Below, piece after piece: positions 8,960-19,030 of a stretch of 64,000 bases of DNA (its first letter is position 1; every line of letters begins with the position of its first letter). The translations under genes and the position numbers were made by a program. The notes under the pieces are model-generated. The model made no database searches, was not told the DNA's origin, and worked only from the letters and a program-made list of their open reading frames with translations. The stretch is taken from the NCBI RefSeq assembly GCF_015354335.1, contig NZ_JADKYR010000002.1, forward strand, positions 124,001 to 188,000. The letters run 5' to 3'. Source of the DNA: Methylophilus sp. 13. GTDB taxonomy: Bacteria > Pseudomonadota > Gammaproteobacteria > Burkholderiales > Methylophilaceae.

Positions 8960-11176
8960 ATGACTGCCAAAGCTTCTCATCAAATTGCCACCGACAATCA
9001 TCATTTGCAACGGATTTTAGACGCCACCCATCATAATCCCTTTGAATATTTGGGGTCGCATCAGGATGCGAAAACCAAGCGCTGGCAGGTGCGTGTGTTC
9101 ATACCAACGGCAGAACAAGTATGGCTCAACAATGGCAAAAATTGGCAGCCCATGCAGCAGGCGCATGCCGAGGGCTTGTTTATTTACGAGTCAGATAATC
9201 CGATTTCAACCCCTGCCCCACTGCAAGTTCAGCCCAAGGGGCAAACTAGTCGTTACGAAACCCTGGATGTCTATGGTTTTGACAGCACCGTGTCTGCCGA
9301 TGACCTGTATCTGTTTGCTGAAGGTCGTTTTTACCAGGCCTACAATACCCTGGGCGCGGTCCCCATGCAGGTGAATGGGGTGGCGGGCGTCCGGTTTGCT
9401 GTCTGGGCGCCCAATGCGTCAAGGGTCAGTGTGGTCGGCAACTTTAACCAGTGGGATGGCCGTATCCATGCCATGCGTGTCATTGGTAGCACCGGCGTTT
9501 GGGAGTTATTTATTCCCCACCTGAGCGAACATGATCTATATAAATTCGAAATCCGCAACCGCGAGCATGGCTACGTCATGCTCAAGGCCGATCCCTATGG
9601 CAGAGCCTTTGAGCCTAGACCCGGCACGGCCAATCGCATCTGCCATAGCGAGTACACCTGGCAAGATGATGGCTGGTTGCAGCAACGCCAGCAGCATGAC
9701 TGGCTGCATGCACCCTTTAACTGTTATGAAGTGCATTTAGGCAGTTGGCAACGAGACCCAAATGGCCACTTTATGGGCTATCGCGCCATGGCAGAGGCGC
9801 TGATTCCACATTTGCTAGAGATGGGCTATACCCATATCGAGCTGTTACCAATTGCCGAACATCCGCTGAATGAATCCTGGGGTTATCAGGTGACGGGCTA
9901 CTTTGCCCCCACCCAGCGCTATGGCAGCCCGGATGATCTTAAATATTTTATTGACCGCTGTCATGCCGCCAATATCGGTGTCATTCTGGACTGGGTCCCT
10001 GGTCACTTCCCCAAAGATGACTGGGCGCTGGCGCGTTTTGATGGCACGGCGCTGTATGAACATGCAGACCCCCGCCTGGGCGAACATATGGACTGGGGCA
10101 CCTATATCTTCAATTATGGCCGCAATGAAGTCCGCAGCTTTTTACTCAGCAATGCTTATTACTGGTTGCAAGAGTTTCATATCGACGGCTTGCGTGTGGA
10201 TGCCGTGGCGTCCATGCTTTACCTGGATTACTCGCGTAAAGATGGAGAATGGTTGCCTAATGTCTATGGCGGACGTGAAAACCTGGACGTGATCGAGTTT
10301 CTCAAGCAACTGAACGTGATGGTGGGCGAACGCTTCCCCGGCGCATTGACGATAGCCGAGGAATCAACGGCCTGGCCCGCCGTTTCGCGACCAGTCTATG
10401 CCGGGGGCCTGGGGTTCAGCATGAAATGGAATATGGGCTGGATGAATGATGTACTGACCTACATGCAACTGGATCCGGTCTACCGCCAATACCACCATAA
10501 TCGCCTGACCTTTGGTCAGATGTACGCTTATTCCGAGAACTTTGTCCTGCCTTTCTCGCACGACGAAGTGGTCCACGGCAAAAAATCCTTACTCGAAAAA
10601 ATGCCTGGAGATGATTGGCAAAAATTCGCCAACTTGCGTCTATTGATGACCTTGCAAATGACCATGCCAGGTAAAAAGCTCAACTTTATGGGCAATGAAA
10701 TTGCCCAGCGCCGTGAGTGGCGCGTCAACCAAAGCCTGGACTGGCATTTGCTTGAAGACACCGCCGCTGAACATGACATGCATCGCGGCATACAGCGCGT
10801 TTGCAAGGACCTCAACTGGCTCTATCGCCAACAAAGCGCACTCCATGCCCATGACTTTGATGCACAGGGCTTTCAATGGATAGACTGCGAAGATGCCGCG
10901 CAATCAATATTAAGCTACGTCAGACGCGGCAAAGACCATAGTTTTGTTATAATCCTACTTAATTTCACACCGGTACCGCGCCATCAATACCGTTTGGGCG
11001 TACCACAATCGGGTTACTATCAGGAATTGTTTAACAGTGACGCCGCTTGTTATGGTGGCAGCAATGTTGGTAATGGTTCCGGCTGTCCTAGTGACCCCGT
11101 GCCATGGATGAACCAGCCAGCCTCCATCAGCCTAAACTTGCCGCCACTTGGGGGTGTCATACTTCAGTTACAATAA
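8960..11176 (+). CDS. glgB: 1,4-alpha-glucan branching enzyme
   Basis: GH13 enzyme that introduces alpha-1,6 branches into glycogen. The 738-aa protein has an N-terminal branching-enzyme domain and CBM48 (about residues 15-215), a TIM-barrel catalytic domain and a C-terminal beta domain. Catalytic motifs seen are GLRVDAVASM (nucleophile Asp), LTIAEEST (acid/base Glu) and FSHDEVVHGK (third carboxylate). It is divergent from glgC and 126 bp upstream of pgi. No glycogen synthase or phosphorylase gene is present in the window. Confidence 0.97.
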   Translation: MTAKASHQIATDNHHLQRILDATHHNPFEYLGSHQDAKTKRWQVRVFIPTAEQVWLNNGKNWQPMQQAHAEGLFIYESDNPISTPAPLQVQPKGQTSRYETLDVYGFDSTVSADDLYLFAEGRFYQAYNTLGAVPMQVNGVAGVRFAVWAPNASRVSVVGNFNQWDGRIHAMRVIGSTGVWELFIPHLSEHDLYKFEIRNREHGYVMLKADPYGRAFEPRPGTANRICHSEYTWQDDGWLQQRQQHDWLHAPFNCYEVHLGSWQRDPNGHFMGYRAMAEALIPHLLEMGYTHIELLPIAEHPLNESWGYQVTGYFAPTQRYGSPDDLKYFIDRCHAANIGVILDWVPGHFPKDDWALARFDGTALYEHADPRLGEHMDWGTYIFNYGRNEVRSFLLSNAYYWLQEFHIDGLRVDAVASMLYLDYSRKDGEWLPNVYGGRENLDVIEFLKQLNVMVGERFPGALTIAEESTAWPAVSRPVYAGGLGFSMKWNMGWMNDVLTYMQLDPVYRQYHHNRLTFGQMYAYSENFVLPFSHDEVVHGKKSLLEKMPGDDWQKFANLRLLMTLQMTMPGKKLNFMGNEIAQRREWRVNQSLDWHLLEDTAAEHDMHRGIQRVCKDLNWLYRQQSALHAHDFDAQGFQWIDCEDAAQSILSYVRRGKDHSFVIILLNFTPVPRHQYRLGVPQSGYYQELFNSDAACYGGSNVGNGSGCPSDPVPWMNQPASISLNLPPLGGVILQLQ

Positions 11177-11221
11177 CTGGTTACACTGACTATATGATGT
11201 AGCCTGGCAGTAAAGATTTTT

Positions 11222-11259
11222 GGCCAGACAAGAAAATTCAGAGATTGCCTTGTCTGGCC
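11222..11259. repeat. 11-bp perfect inverted repeat between glgB and pgi
   Basis: GGCCAGACAAG (11222-11232) is followed after 16 nt by its exact reverse complement CTTGTCTGGCC (11249-11259). A T5 tract lies just before the left arm on the plus strand and no T tract follows the right arm, so it is not an ordinary intrinsic terminator for glgB. It could be a structured pgi leader or an operator. A TTGACT -35-like hexamer follows at 11272 but I see no good -10. Confidence 0.6.
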
Positions 11260-11302
11260 CCGTAAATTTAATTGACTTGAAAAACGATAGTAACAACACG
11301 AC

Positions 11303-12955
11303 ATGGCAAAACTAACCACACATCCGAGCTGGCATGCGCTGAACCAGCATCAAATTGAAATGCGCGATGTTCAAATGCGCGATCTGTTTAACCAAAACCC
11401 CAAACGCTTCGAAGAATTCAGTTTAACGGTGGACGACATCCTGCTGGACTACTCCAAGCACCGCATCACTAAAGAAACCCTGTCCCAGTTATTCCAGTTA
11501 GCGCGCGACTCAAATATTGAGCAATGGCGTAGCCGCATGTTCAGCGGCGAAAAAATCAACATTACCGAAAAGCGTGCAGTGCTGCACACCGCCCTGCGTA
11601 ACCGCAGCAATACACCGGTGTATGTGGATGGCAAGGATGTGATGCCAGAAGTGAATGCCGTACTGGCGCAAATGCGGGCCTTTACCGAGCAAGTACGCAA
11701 CGGCCAATGGACAGGATTTACCGGCAAACGGATTACCGATATCGTAAATATCGGTATTGGTGGCTCAGACCTCGGTCCAGTCATGGCATGTGATGCGTTA
11801 AAACCCTACGCCAGCCCCAACTTGAAAGCCCACTTTGTTTCCAACATTGATGGCGCGCACTTGATGCGTGTATTGGAAGTCTGCGACCCTGAAACCACCC
11901 TGTTCATCGTCGCCTCCAAAACCTTTACCACCCAGGAAACCATGACCAACGCGCACTCAGCGCGCCGCTGGTTCTTGCAAGCAGCTAAACAAGACCAACA
12001 TGTGGCCAAGCATTTTGTCGCGCTGTCCACCAATGCCGAGGCCGTGCAGGCATTCGGCATAGACACCAACAACATGTTTGCTTTCTGGGACTGGGTCGGT
12101 GGTCGTTACTCCCTGTGGTCAGCCATCGGTCTGTCGATTGCGCTCTATGTCGGCATGGACAACTTTGAACAGTTGCTGGCAGGCGGTCACGCCATGGATC
12201 AGCACTTCTTGTCGGCGCCACTGGAACAGAACATGCCTGTTATCATGGCCTTGCTGGGGGTCTGGTACAACAATTTCTTCCATGTTGATACGCACGCGAT
12301 TTTGCCTTATGACCAGGGCATGTCTCGCTTTGCGGCCTATCTGCAACAAGCAGACATGGAAAGTAATGGCAAATTTATTTGCCGTGACGGTAGCCGCGTC
12401 AGCTACAAAACGGGCCCGGTCATCTGGGGCGAAGCTGGCACCAACGGCCAGCATGCGTTTTACCAGTTGATTCACCAGGGCACACAAATGGTTCCGGCAG
12501 ACTTTTTGATGCCAGCCAACAGCCATTACAAAGTGGGTAGCCCAGACGATCAGCACCATAAAATTCTGCTGGCTAACTTCCTGGCACAAACCCAAGCCTT
12601 GATGTTGGGCAAAACCCGTGAAGAAGCACGCGCCGAACTGGAAGCACAAGGCATGAGCGGCCAGGCACTGGAAGATCTGCTGCCGCATAAAGTGTTTGAA
12701 GGCAACCGCCCAACCACGTCTATCCTGTTTAAACAGCTCACACCCTTTACCTTGGGTAAACTCATTGCGCTTTATGAGCACAAGATTTTTGTGCAAGGCA
12801 TGATCTGGGACATTAACAGCTATGACCAGTGGGGTGTGGAATATGGTAAGCAGATTGCGAGCCAAATTCTGCCACAGTTGAATACCAACGAGCCGGTAAA
12901 CAGCTTTGATAGCTCAACCAACGGCTTAATCAATTACGCGAAGAAAATTTCATAG
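11303..12955 (+). CDS. pgi: glucose-6-phosphate isomerase
   Basis: Cytoplasmic enzyme interconverting glucose-6-phosphate and fructose-6-phosphate. In a methylotroph it links ribulose-monophosphate-cycle hexose phosphates to glycogen synthesis and the oxidative cycle. The 550-aa protein shows [11 protein letters not shown], the signature region ADMESNGK, and [14 protein letters not shown] near the active-site Glu/His. An intrinsic terminator follows 16 bp after the stop. Placement beside glgB fits supply of hexose phosphate for storage. Confidence 0.97.
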   Translation: MAKLTTHPSWHALNQHQIEMRDVQMRDLFNQNPKRFEEFSLTVDDILLDYSKHRITKETLSQLFQLARDSNIEQWRSRMFSGEKINITEKRAVLHTALRNRSNTPVYVDGKDVMPEVNAVLAQMRAFTEQVRNGQWTGFTGKRITDIVNIGIGGSDLGPVMACDALKPYASPNLKAHFVSNIDGAHLMRVLEVCDPETTLFIVASKTFTTQETMTNAHSARRWFLQAAKQDQHVAKHFVALSTNAEAVQAFGIDTNNMFAFWDWVGGRYSLWSAIGLSIALYVGMDNFEQLLAGGHAMDQHFLSAPLEQNMPVIMALLGVWYNNFFHVDTHAILPYDQGMSRFAAYLQQADMESNGKFICRDGSRVSYKTGPVIWGEAGTNGQHAFYQLIHQGTQMVPADFLMPANSHYKVGSPDDQHHKILLANFLAQTQALMLGKTREEARAELEAQGMSGQALEDLLPHKVFEGNRPTTSILFKQLTPFTLGKLIALYEHKIFVQGMIWDINSYDQWGVEYGKQIASQILPQLNTNEPVNSFDSSTNGLINYAKKIS

Positions 12956-12971
12956 CATATTGATTAATATT

Positions 12972-13000
12972 AAAAAAGGCCTCGATTGAGGCCTTTTTTT
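12972..13000. terminator. bidirectional intrinsic terminator, pgi / response regulator
   Basis: Stem AAAAAAGGCCTC / GAGGCCTTTTTTT with a GATT loop. The A-run and T-run on the two sides make it usable from both strands. It lies between the convergent pgi and the NarL-type regulator gene. Confidence 0.9.
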
Positions 13001-13016
13001 ATTGTGCGGTGCTACG

Positions 13017-13667
13017 TCAAGCGCCCTTAAACCAATTGGTTTTTAATGGCGTAAGGGTGATATCCGCATTATGTTTGAGATGCATTTTTTCGAGCAGCCG
13101 CGTCCGGTACATGCTGACCGTTTTCACCGACAGTGCGAGTTTATCTGCAATCTCACTCACTGACTGCCCGGAAGCAATCATGCGCATGACCTGAAACTCG
13201 CGATCTGAAAGGGTTTCGTGCAAGGCCACCGCATAATCATTCCCCACCTGCTCGGCCAGAATCTCTGCCACATTGGGGGTAATATACTTTTTGCCTTTGG
13301 CCAGCGTGTGTATGGCGGTGAGCAATTCTTCTGACGCCGTATGCTTGCACAGATAGCCAGAAGCGCCGGAACGAATGGAGCGCACGGCATACTGCTCTTC
13401 CATGTACATGGAAAGCATCAAGATGTTGAGCGCAGCATTTTCTCGCTTGATGAGCTTTAAGGCTTCTATGCCAGTTTTATCCGGCAACGAAATGTCCAGT
13501 AGCATGACATCGGCAGCCACTTCACGTACACATTTAATCGCCTGCGCAACATTCTCCGCCTCACCGACGACATCAATATCCCCACTCGCAAGCAATATTT
13601 GCTTGATGCCAGAACGTAAGATGGCATGGTCATCTACGATAATGACTTTTATTTTTTGTATATCCAA
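13017..13667 (-). CDS. NarL/FixJ-family response regulator
   Basis: 216-aa two-component regulator. The N-terminal receiver domain has the acidic pair in IIVDDHA and the phospho-acceptor Asp in MLLDISLPDKTG (near residue 57). The C-terminal LuxR-type helix-turn-helix contains LSDREFQVMRMIASG and the recognition segment LALSVKTVSMYRTRL. It begins with TTG at 13667, preceded by GAGGGA. It is 81 bp downstream of the cognate histidine kinase gene in the same direction. The signal and target genes are not evident from the sequence. Confidence 0.92.
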   Translation of the reverse strand: MDIQKIKVIIVDDHAILRSGIKQILLASGDIDVVGEAENVAQAIKCVREVAADVMLLDISLPDKTGIEALKLIKRENAALNILMLSMYMEEQYAVRSIRSGASGYLCKHTASEELLTAIHTLAKGKKYITPNVAEILAEQVGNDYAVALHETLSDREFQVMRMIASGQSVSEIADKLALSVKTVSMYRTRLLEKMHLKHNADITLTPLKTNWFKGA

Positions 13668-13748
13668 CCTGATCCCTCTGTTTTGCTGGTTGCACCATGG
13701 CTAATCCAGAAACTGCGCTGTTGATTGTAAATCGGATCAGCCATTCTG

Positions 13749-14867
13749 TCACGACTCTGCGGGCTTGAACGGTGCTTGCACCCGGATACAAGTGCCAGAT
13801 GCGGCGCTGGAAGATTCAATCTGGCACTCGCCCCCCAGTGCCGCCGCTCTTTCCTGCATACCTCTCAGGCCAAATGCGTTCGATTTGATCTTGTCGGCAG
13901 GGGCAATGCCGATGCCATTATCCGTGATGTTCATGAATAACAGCTGATCCTTGAGGCTGAGCTCCACTTCGACCGCATTGGCCTGCGCATATTTGGCGAT
14001 GTTAGAGAGCGCCTCCTGACAAATCCGGAACAACGCCATGGATTGGTCGGGATCACACTCCAAATCATGACAATTGGTGATAAATTTTGCCGAGATGCCT
14101 AATTGCTTTTTGAACTGGCTCACCTGCCACTCCAGCGCATCCACCAGCCCCAGATCGAGAATATTGGGCCGCAAATTGCCAGAAATACGATGTACGGAAT
14201 CAAACGTCTGGTTGATGATCCCTTGCAATAAATGCGCTTGCTCGAGGTTGACCGGCTCACCGGCCTCAATTTGCTGGATGATGGTCGACAAGCCCAGCTT
14301 CATCGCGGTCAGGTTGCCGCCGAGGTCATCATGAATTTCACGCGCAATCGACACGCGCTCCTGCTCTTTGACCTGGTTCAAGTGCGCCGTCAGTGCCTGC
14401 AGATCTTGCCTGGCTTGCTCGATCTCCTGTTTTTCATGCTTGCTTTGGCTAATATTGAGCATAATGCCATCCCATTGCACCGCGCCCTGCCCCAAGTCTT
14501 GCACGGTAGCCCGGATATTGACCCATTTCATGTCTTGCCAGTCGGCAATCCAGATTTGTCCTTCCCAATCCAGGCGTTTGTGTTGCCGGGCGGATTTTTG
14601 CAAGTTTTGCTTGAACAGATGGGCGGAAGGTTGATCCATGGCATCAAACAGGGTGTTGGCATCCTTGAGCAATGCTGCGGCCGGGATACCCAGCAAGGCT
14701 TCGCAGCCCTCACTCACATAAGTAAAAACCACTTGAGCATCTGCAGTCATATGCATCTGGAACACGAGTCCAGGAATGCTGGAAACAATGGCGGAGAATC
14801 TGCGCTCGCTTTCATGCAAGGCATGTTGGACACTATCAATAGGAAAATGGCTGGCTGGCGTAGACAC
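13749..14867 (-). CDS. PAS-domain sensor histidine kinase (HisKA_3, NarX/DegS type)
   Basis: A cytoplasmic kinase without membrane segments. It has a PAS/PAC region (about residues 20-140), a coiled-coil segment with the HisKA_3 dimerisation helix IAREIHDDLGGNLTAMK (phospho-acceptor His), and an HATPase_c domain with NITDNGIGIAP and FGLRGMQERA. I prefer the GTG at 14867, which has GAGG six bases upstream, over the TTG at 14879. It is the upstream gene of a two-gene operon with the NarL-type regulator. The PAS domain probably senses a small molecule or redox state, but no cofactor motif is visible. Confidence 0.9.
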   Translation of the reverse strand: MSTPASHFPIDSVQHALHESERRFSAIVSSIPGLVFQMHMTADAQVVFTYVSEGCEALLGIPAAALLKDANTLFDAMDQPSAHLFKQNLQKSARQHKRLDWEGQIWIADWQDMKWVNIRATVQDLGQGAVQWDGIMLNISQSKHEKQEIEQARQDLQALTAHLNQVKEQERVSIAREIHDDLGGNLTAMKLGLSTIIQQIEAGEPVNLEQAHLLQGIINQTFDSVHRISGNLRPNILDLGLVDALEWQVSQFKKQLGISAKFITNCHDLECDPDQSMALFRICQEALSNIAKYAQANAVEVELSLKDQLLFMNITDNGIGIAPADKIKSNAFGLRGMQERAAALGGECQIESSSAASGTCIRVQAPFKPAES

Positions 14868-14985
14868 ATGGCACCTCAATCAAGATGCCAGCTAGCATAT
14901 CATGCCAACCCACGGCTGGATATGACAGTCAGTGATCCCGGATAAAACCGCTGTCGATCAACGAAGCGCTGACCAAGCGCACAAG

Positions 14986-16809
14986 CTAGGGATTGACGCT
15001 GCCAACTAGATCAGTTTCAGTCATCACCCGGTTTTTGCCGCTTTTTTTGGCCAGGTACATGGCCTGATCTGCGCGCAACAAAATGGCACTGACATCGTCC
15101 TCTTTCTGGAACAAGGCGACGCCTGCACTAAAGGTGATCAGCAGCTTTTGGTTATTACCCATGAAGTACTCTTTGGTCAGTGATCGCTGCAAGCGCGACA
15201 TAATGATCACCGCCTCTTGCAAGTCGGTCTTGGGCAGAATGACAACAAACTCTTCGCCCCCCATTCTGGTCACAATATCCGTCGGCCTCACCGCACGTTT
15301 TACCACTGAAGCCAGATGTTTGAGCGCAGCATCCCCGGCGGCATGCCCATGCTGGTCATTGAGCGATTTAAAATTATCGATGTCGAGCAAAGCCACACTA
15401 AATGACTCACCGCTACGCTGAAAACGCGCAATCTCGGCCTGGAAGGCATCGTCCATACCGCGGCGATTGAGCACGCCGGTGAGTTGGTCAATTCTGACGA
15501 CCTCACTCAACTGCTGCAACTCCAGTTGCAATTGATCAATACGGTCTTGCGTATCCGTTGCCTTGCGCTGTTGGATAAGCAAGTCATCGCGCGAACGCAG
15601 GATGTCGGTCTGCATGACAGAAGTATCGCGCATCAACTGGTTGACCAGCTCATTAATTTTAATCAAATCATCAGTTTGAGAGAGCTCTTTGGCATAGGTC
15701 TCGATTTTGCCACTGTAGAGTTCGCTGGCTTCACCCATATATTTGAGCTTATCAATAAAAGTACTGATTAAGGTTTTAAATGAGTTCCTCGCCTCAATCA
15801 GACTGTGCTTGACCAGCCCTTGCTTGTAAATGACTTCTTTGAGGCTTTTTTCGGCTTGTTTAAGCTTGGTTCTATCCAGCGGACCGGTAATAATCGACTG
15901 CACAGCATAAACCTGACCACTCAGCCAGCTATCTTCAGCCACCAGTTCGCCGATATTTTCCAGTAGCAAATGCAACAAGTCGATAATGTCGCCGCGCACG
16001 TCATCTTCTTGCGCGCCCATCACCTCGACCCGCATCAATAACGCTTTGAGTGACTTGGCCAAAGCCTCCCACTCTTTCAGCTTTTTGGCGCGCTCGGCAG
16101 ATTCCTGCAGGGCCACCGCCTCCGCCTGCAAGTCTGGATACCCTTGCAAACGGGGAATCAAGCCCAGGTAAAGTGTTTGCTTCAATAAGGTCTGCAAAAT
16201 GGTAAAAGCGCCATGGAACTGCTGTACTTCAGAGGGCAAACCTTGTTCACTGGATATATCCAAGACAGGTTGCGACGTCGAAGCTGTGGACGCGTCAGCC
16301 GCATCAGTCAAGGCAATCCCCTCAACCCGGGCTTCAGAAGGCAACCACATATTCGCCATGCCGATCAACTTGTCGGACAGGCTCTCGTCATCACCAAAAT
16401 TAATGAGCACACGTTCCAGCGTCTCACGCTTTCTGGCAGTATCTATGCCACTGCGCTTGTCGTCCCAGGCTTGCAATAAAACACGAATCGCCTTGGGCCA
16501 TTTGGTGGAATGACTAAGCTGCTGTTGCATGGCCTCAGTCAGCAATTCCCCCAGCCCTTGCCAGTTATCCTGTTTAAGCACTTTTTCCCAGCGGTTAATC
16601 CAGTTGGTTTGCTCCAGCGTGTCGTGGGGCAACTGCTTCAATGCCTTGCGCAACGCACTGGCAGCATCCTCCTTCACCGGTTTACCTGCAATCTCATAGT
16701 AAATCTGCATGTAATTGTCCGGTGTCGGTTCGACACGCCTGACAGCCATTTGCTTGATGGTTTCACGTGCAACTTCTGAAGCTGTCATGGATGATCCGTT
16801 TGCTGCCAT
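14986..16809 (-). CDS. diguanylate cyclase with long N-terminal helical region (GGDEF)
   Basis: About 607 aa. The C-terminal GGDEF domain (last ~165 residues) has an intact active-site motif GGEEF and, exactly five residues upstream, RPTD, which matches the RxxD inhibitory site for cyclic-di-GMP feedback. An active, product-inhibited cyclase is therefore likely. The ~440-residue N-terminal part is helical with a long predicted coiled coil (about 280-440) and no membrane segment; I do not recognise its sensory fold. The start is uncertain: ATG at 16809 or 16788; the TTG at 16848 lacks a ribosome-binding site. Confidence 0.88.
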   Translation of the reverse strand: MAANGSSMTASEVARETIKQMAVRRVEPTPDNYMQIYYEIAGKPVKEDAASALRKALKQLPHDTLEQTNWINRWEKVLKQDNWQGLGELLTEAMQQQLSHSTKWPKAIRVLLQAWDDKRSGIDTARKRETLERVLINFGDDESLSDKLIGMANMWLPSEARVEGIALTDAADASTASTSQPVLDISSEQGLPSEVQQFHGAFTILQTLLKQTLYLGLIPRLQGYPDLQAEAVALQESAERAKKLKEWEALAKSLKALLMRVEVMGAQEDDVRGDIIDLLHLLLENIGELVAEDSWLSGQVYAVQSIITGPLDRTKLKQAEKSLKEVIYKQGLVKHSLIEARNSFKTLISTFIDKLKYMGEASELYSGKIETYAKELSQTDDLIKINELVNQLMRDTSVMQTDILRSRDDLLIQQRKATDTQDRIDQLQLELQQLSEVVRIDQLTGVLNRRGMDDAFQAEIARFQRSGESFSVALLDIDNFKSLNDQHGHAAGDAALKHLASVVKRAVRPTDIVTRMGGEEFVVILPKTDLQEAVIIMSRLQRSLTKEYFMGNNQKLLITFSAGVALFQKEDDVSAILLRADQAMYLAKKSGKNRVMTETDLVGSVNP

Positions 16810-16992
16810 CGTTTTCTGCCAAATCACACTAAAATTAATAGGATGCAAATATTATGCGGGGCGATGATTGGAATTTATTGGTGTATAAGAAGGTAAATAA
16901 TTGTTTATTTCAGAAGCTTTACCTCTGCAGGTGAAATGAGGCACGGCGAAAATAAGGCGGTAAAAAAACGTTTTTGCGTTACAATAGCGTCC

Positions 16993-17087
16993 GCGGGCCT
17001 CCCCGCATTGTAAGGTAGCCAACCTGGTCAGGTGCGGAAGCAAGCAGCCACAACTATCAAGCAAGTGCCGGGGGTTGGGCTCGCCCC
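16993..17087 (+). ncRNA. ffs: 4.5S RNA, bacterial small signal recognition particle RNA
   Basis: The domain IV hairpin is recognisable: CAGGTGCGGAAGCAAGCAGC contains the GGTGCGGAAGCAAGCAGCC-type Ffh-binding core with the GGAA tetraloop. GC-rich arms at both ends (GCGGGCC and GGGCTCGCCCC) can pair. Ends are estimated to within about 5 nt. A -10-like TACAAT at 16980-16985 fits a start near 16993; no good -35 is seen. The following ~125 bases up to dnaX and the ~140 bases upstream hold no gene. The order ffs-dnaX-ybaB-recR is common in proteobacteria. Confidence 0.9.
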
Positions 17088-17214
17088 TTCTCTCCAGCCC
17101 TTCTGTTTGTCATGCCAGCGTTGATCTTAATGTTATGGTTTGTGGCAAGCATGAGTCGGCAAAATAGGCTAAAGTACAGGTTTGCCTTATTGCTTTTAAT
17201 CAGTAGAGTGCGCG

Positions 17215-19005
17215 ATGTCTTACCAAGTGTTGGCGCGTAAATGGCGCCCCAAATCTTTTGCCAGTCTGGTGGGCCAGGACCATGTGGTCCAGGCCCTGAG
17301 CAATGCTCTGAGCCAACAGCGCCTGCATCATGCTTACCTGTTTACCGGCACCCGTGGCGTTGGCAAGACCACCCTCTCCCGTATTCTGGCAAAATCGCTG
17401 AACTGTGCGACCGGCATCACCGCAACGCCTTGCGGCGAGTGCGAAGCATGCCGTGCGATTGATATCGGCCGGTATGTAGATTACGTGGAAATGGATGCGG
17501 CCTCTAACCGCGGTATTGCAGACATGGTGAGCTTGCTTGAGCAGGCGATCTACGCGCCGTCCTCCGGCCGCTTCAAGGTCTACATGATAGACGAAGTGCA
17601 TATGCTGACCAAAGAGGCGTTTAATGCCATGCTGAAAACGCTGGAGGAGCCGCCTGCCCACGTCAAATTCATTCTGGCGACCACAGATCCACAAAAAGTC
17701 CCGGTCACCATTTTGTCGCGCTGCCTGCAATTCAACCTGCGCCAAATGGCCAGCAGTACCATTACCGCCCACTTGCAAGACATTCTGGGCCAGGAGCAAA
17801 TTCCATTTGAGGCGCCCGCATTACAGCTGATAGCGCGTGCGGCCAATGGCAGCATGCGTGATGCGCTCTCACTGACCGACCAGGCAATTGCTTATGGCAA
17901 CCAGTCCGTCCGCGAAAGCGATGTGCGCAGCATGCTGGGGGCGATTGACCAAAGCTATCTGTATGATTTGTTGCGGGCGTTGATCGCACAAGATGCAGCC
18001 AGCCTGCTCAATATCGCACAGCAAATGGAGTCGCGCAGCATCGGCTTTGAAAGTGCCCTGAACGATCTTGCAGCTTTGTTGCATGTGCTAGCTGTCGCGC
18101 AATACGCGCCCCAATCAATTGCAGACGATCACCCCGAGCGGCAGAACTTGCTGGAACTTGCCGCAGCCTTGCCCGCAGAAACCCTGCAGCTGTATTATCA
18201 GATTGCTATTTTAGGTCACCGCGATATTGGCCTGGCCCCGGATGCTTATGCAGGCTTTACCATGACGCTGTTGCGTATGCTGGCATTTAAAGCCGATGCA
18301 ACGGCCCCCACACCCGCGCCCCCGTCAAGCACAGAAGGTCATGGCCGTGGCAGCGCTCCGAGTGTTGGCAGCGCGCGCGCCGCCTTGGCGCAAAGTTATC
18401 AAGCCAGCAGCGCAACCAACCCTGCAACAGCTGATCATGCGATGCGCAAGCGTGCGGTGGAACAGGCTCCCGAAAGTGCTACTGAACCAGGCGCATCTTT
18501 CACCACTGCCCCCCTGGCAGAAATGTCGCAGCCAGCGCTTTCGGCCCCAGCACCGACAGCCGTTGCCAGTGAAGCAGTACATGTTGCAATGCCTGAGACG
18601 CAAGAAACAAGCGCTGCATTGGACTGGGATGGCAACTGGCGCGCGCTGGTAGAGAACCATTTGAGCAAATTGGGCCTGGTACGCGCACTGGCACAAAATT
18701 GCGAGCTGGTCCAGTTTGAGGACGATGCCATGACATTGCGGATTAGCGAGTCACATAAACACCTGGCCAGTGCCAATTATCTCGAAAAACTCAATGCTGC
18801 TTTAAACAGCCATTTTGGCCGCCGCTTGCAACTGATCATCACCACCAGCCAGGAAGCCAATACGCCCGCCAGACAGCTGGCCGTCGAAAAAGCAGAATTA
18901 CAGGATCAGGCTACACAAGCGATTATGAGTGACCGCTTTGTGCAAGGCCTGATGCAGGAAATGGGCGCAACGATAGTGCCAAATTCCATTAAACCCTTAC
19001 ATTAA
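17215..19005 (+). CDS. dnaX: DNA polymerase III subunits gamma and tau
   Basis: AAA+ clamp-loader subunit of the replicative polymerase. The 596-aa protein has Walker A GTRGVGKTT, a Cys4 zinc module (CATGITATPCGECEAC), DEVHMLTKEAF (Walker B), the sensor region LATTDPQKVP, and an Ala/Pro/Thr-rich linker (about 365-460) before the tau-specific C-terminal domain. I saw no A6G-type slippery heptamer near the linker, so programmed frameshifting to gamma as in E. coli is not supported. It is followed within 25 bp by ybaB and then recR. Confidence 0.97.
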   Translation: MSYQVLARKWRPKSFASLVGQDHVVQALSNALSQQRLHHAYLFTGTRGVGKTTLSRILAKSLNCATGITATPCGECEACRAIDIGRYVDYVEMDAASNRGIADMVSLLEQAIYAPSSGRFKVYMIDEVHMLTKEAFNAMLKTLEEPPAHVKFILATTDPQKVPVTILSRCLQFNLRQMASSTITAHLQDILGQEQIPFEAPALQLIARAANGSMRDALSLTDQAIAYGNQSVRESDVRSMLGAIDQSYLYDLLRALIAQDAASLLNIAQQMESRSIGFESALNDLAALLHVLAVAQYAPQSIADDHPERQNLLELAAALPAETLQLYYQIAILGHRDIGLAPDAYAGFTMTLLRMLAFKADATAPTPAPPSSTEGHGRGSAPSVGSARAALAQSYQASSATNPATADHAMRKRAVEQAPESATEPGASFTTAPLAEMSQPALSAPAPTAVASEAVHVAMPETQETSAALDWDGNWRALVENHLSKLGLVRALAQNCELVQFEDDAMTLRISESHKHLASANYLEKLNAALNSHFGRRLQLIITTSQEANTPARQLAVEKAELQDQATQAIMSDRFVQGLMQEMGATIVPNSIKPLH

Positions 19006-19030
19006 CCACACGTAACTTCAGGAGCAGACA

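Noticed and set aside
18240-18620. Programmed frameshift site in dnaX
   Set aside because: No A6G-type slippery heptamer or fitting downstream stem was found around the linker.
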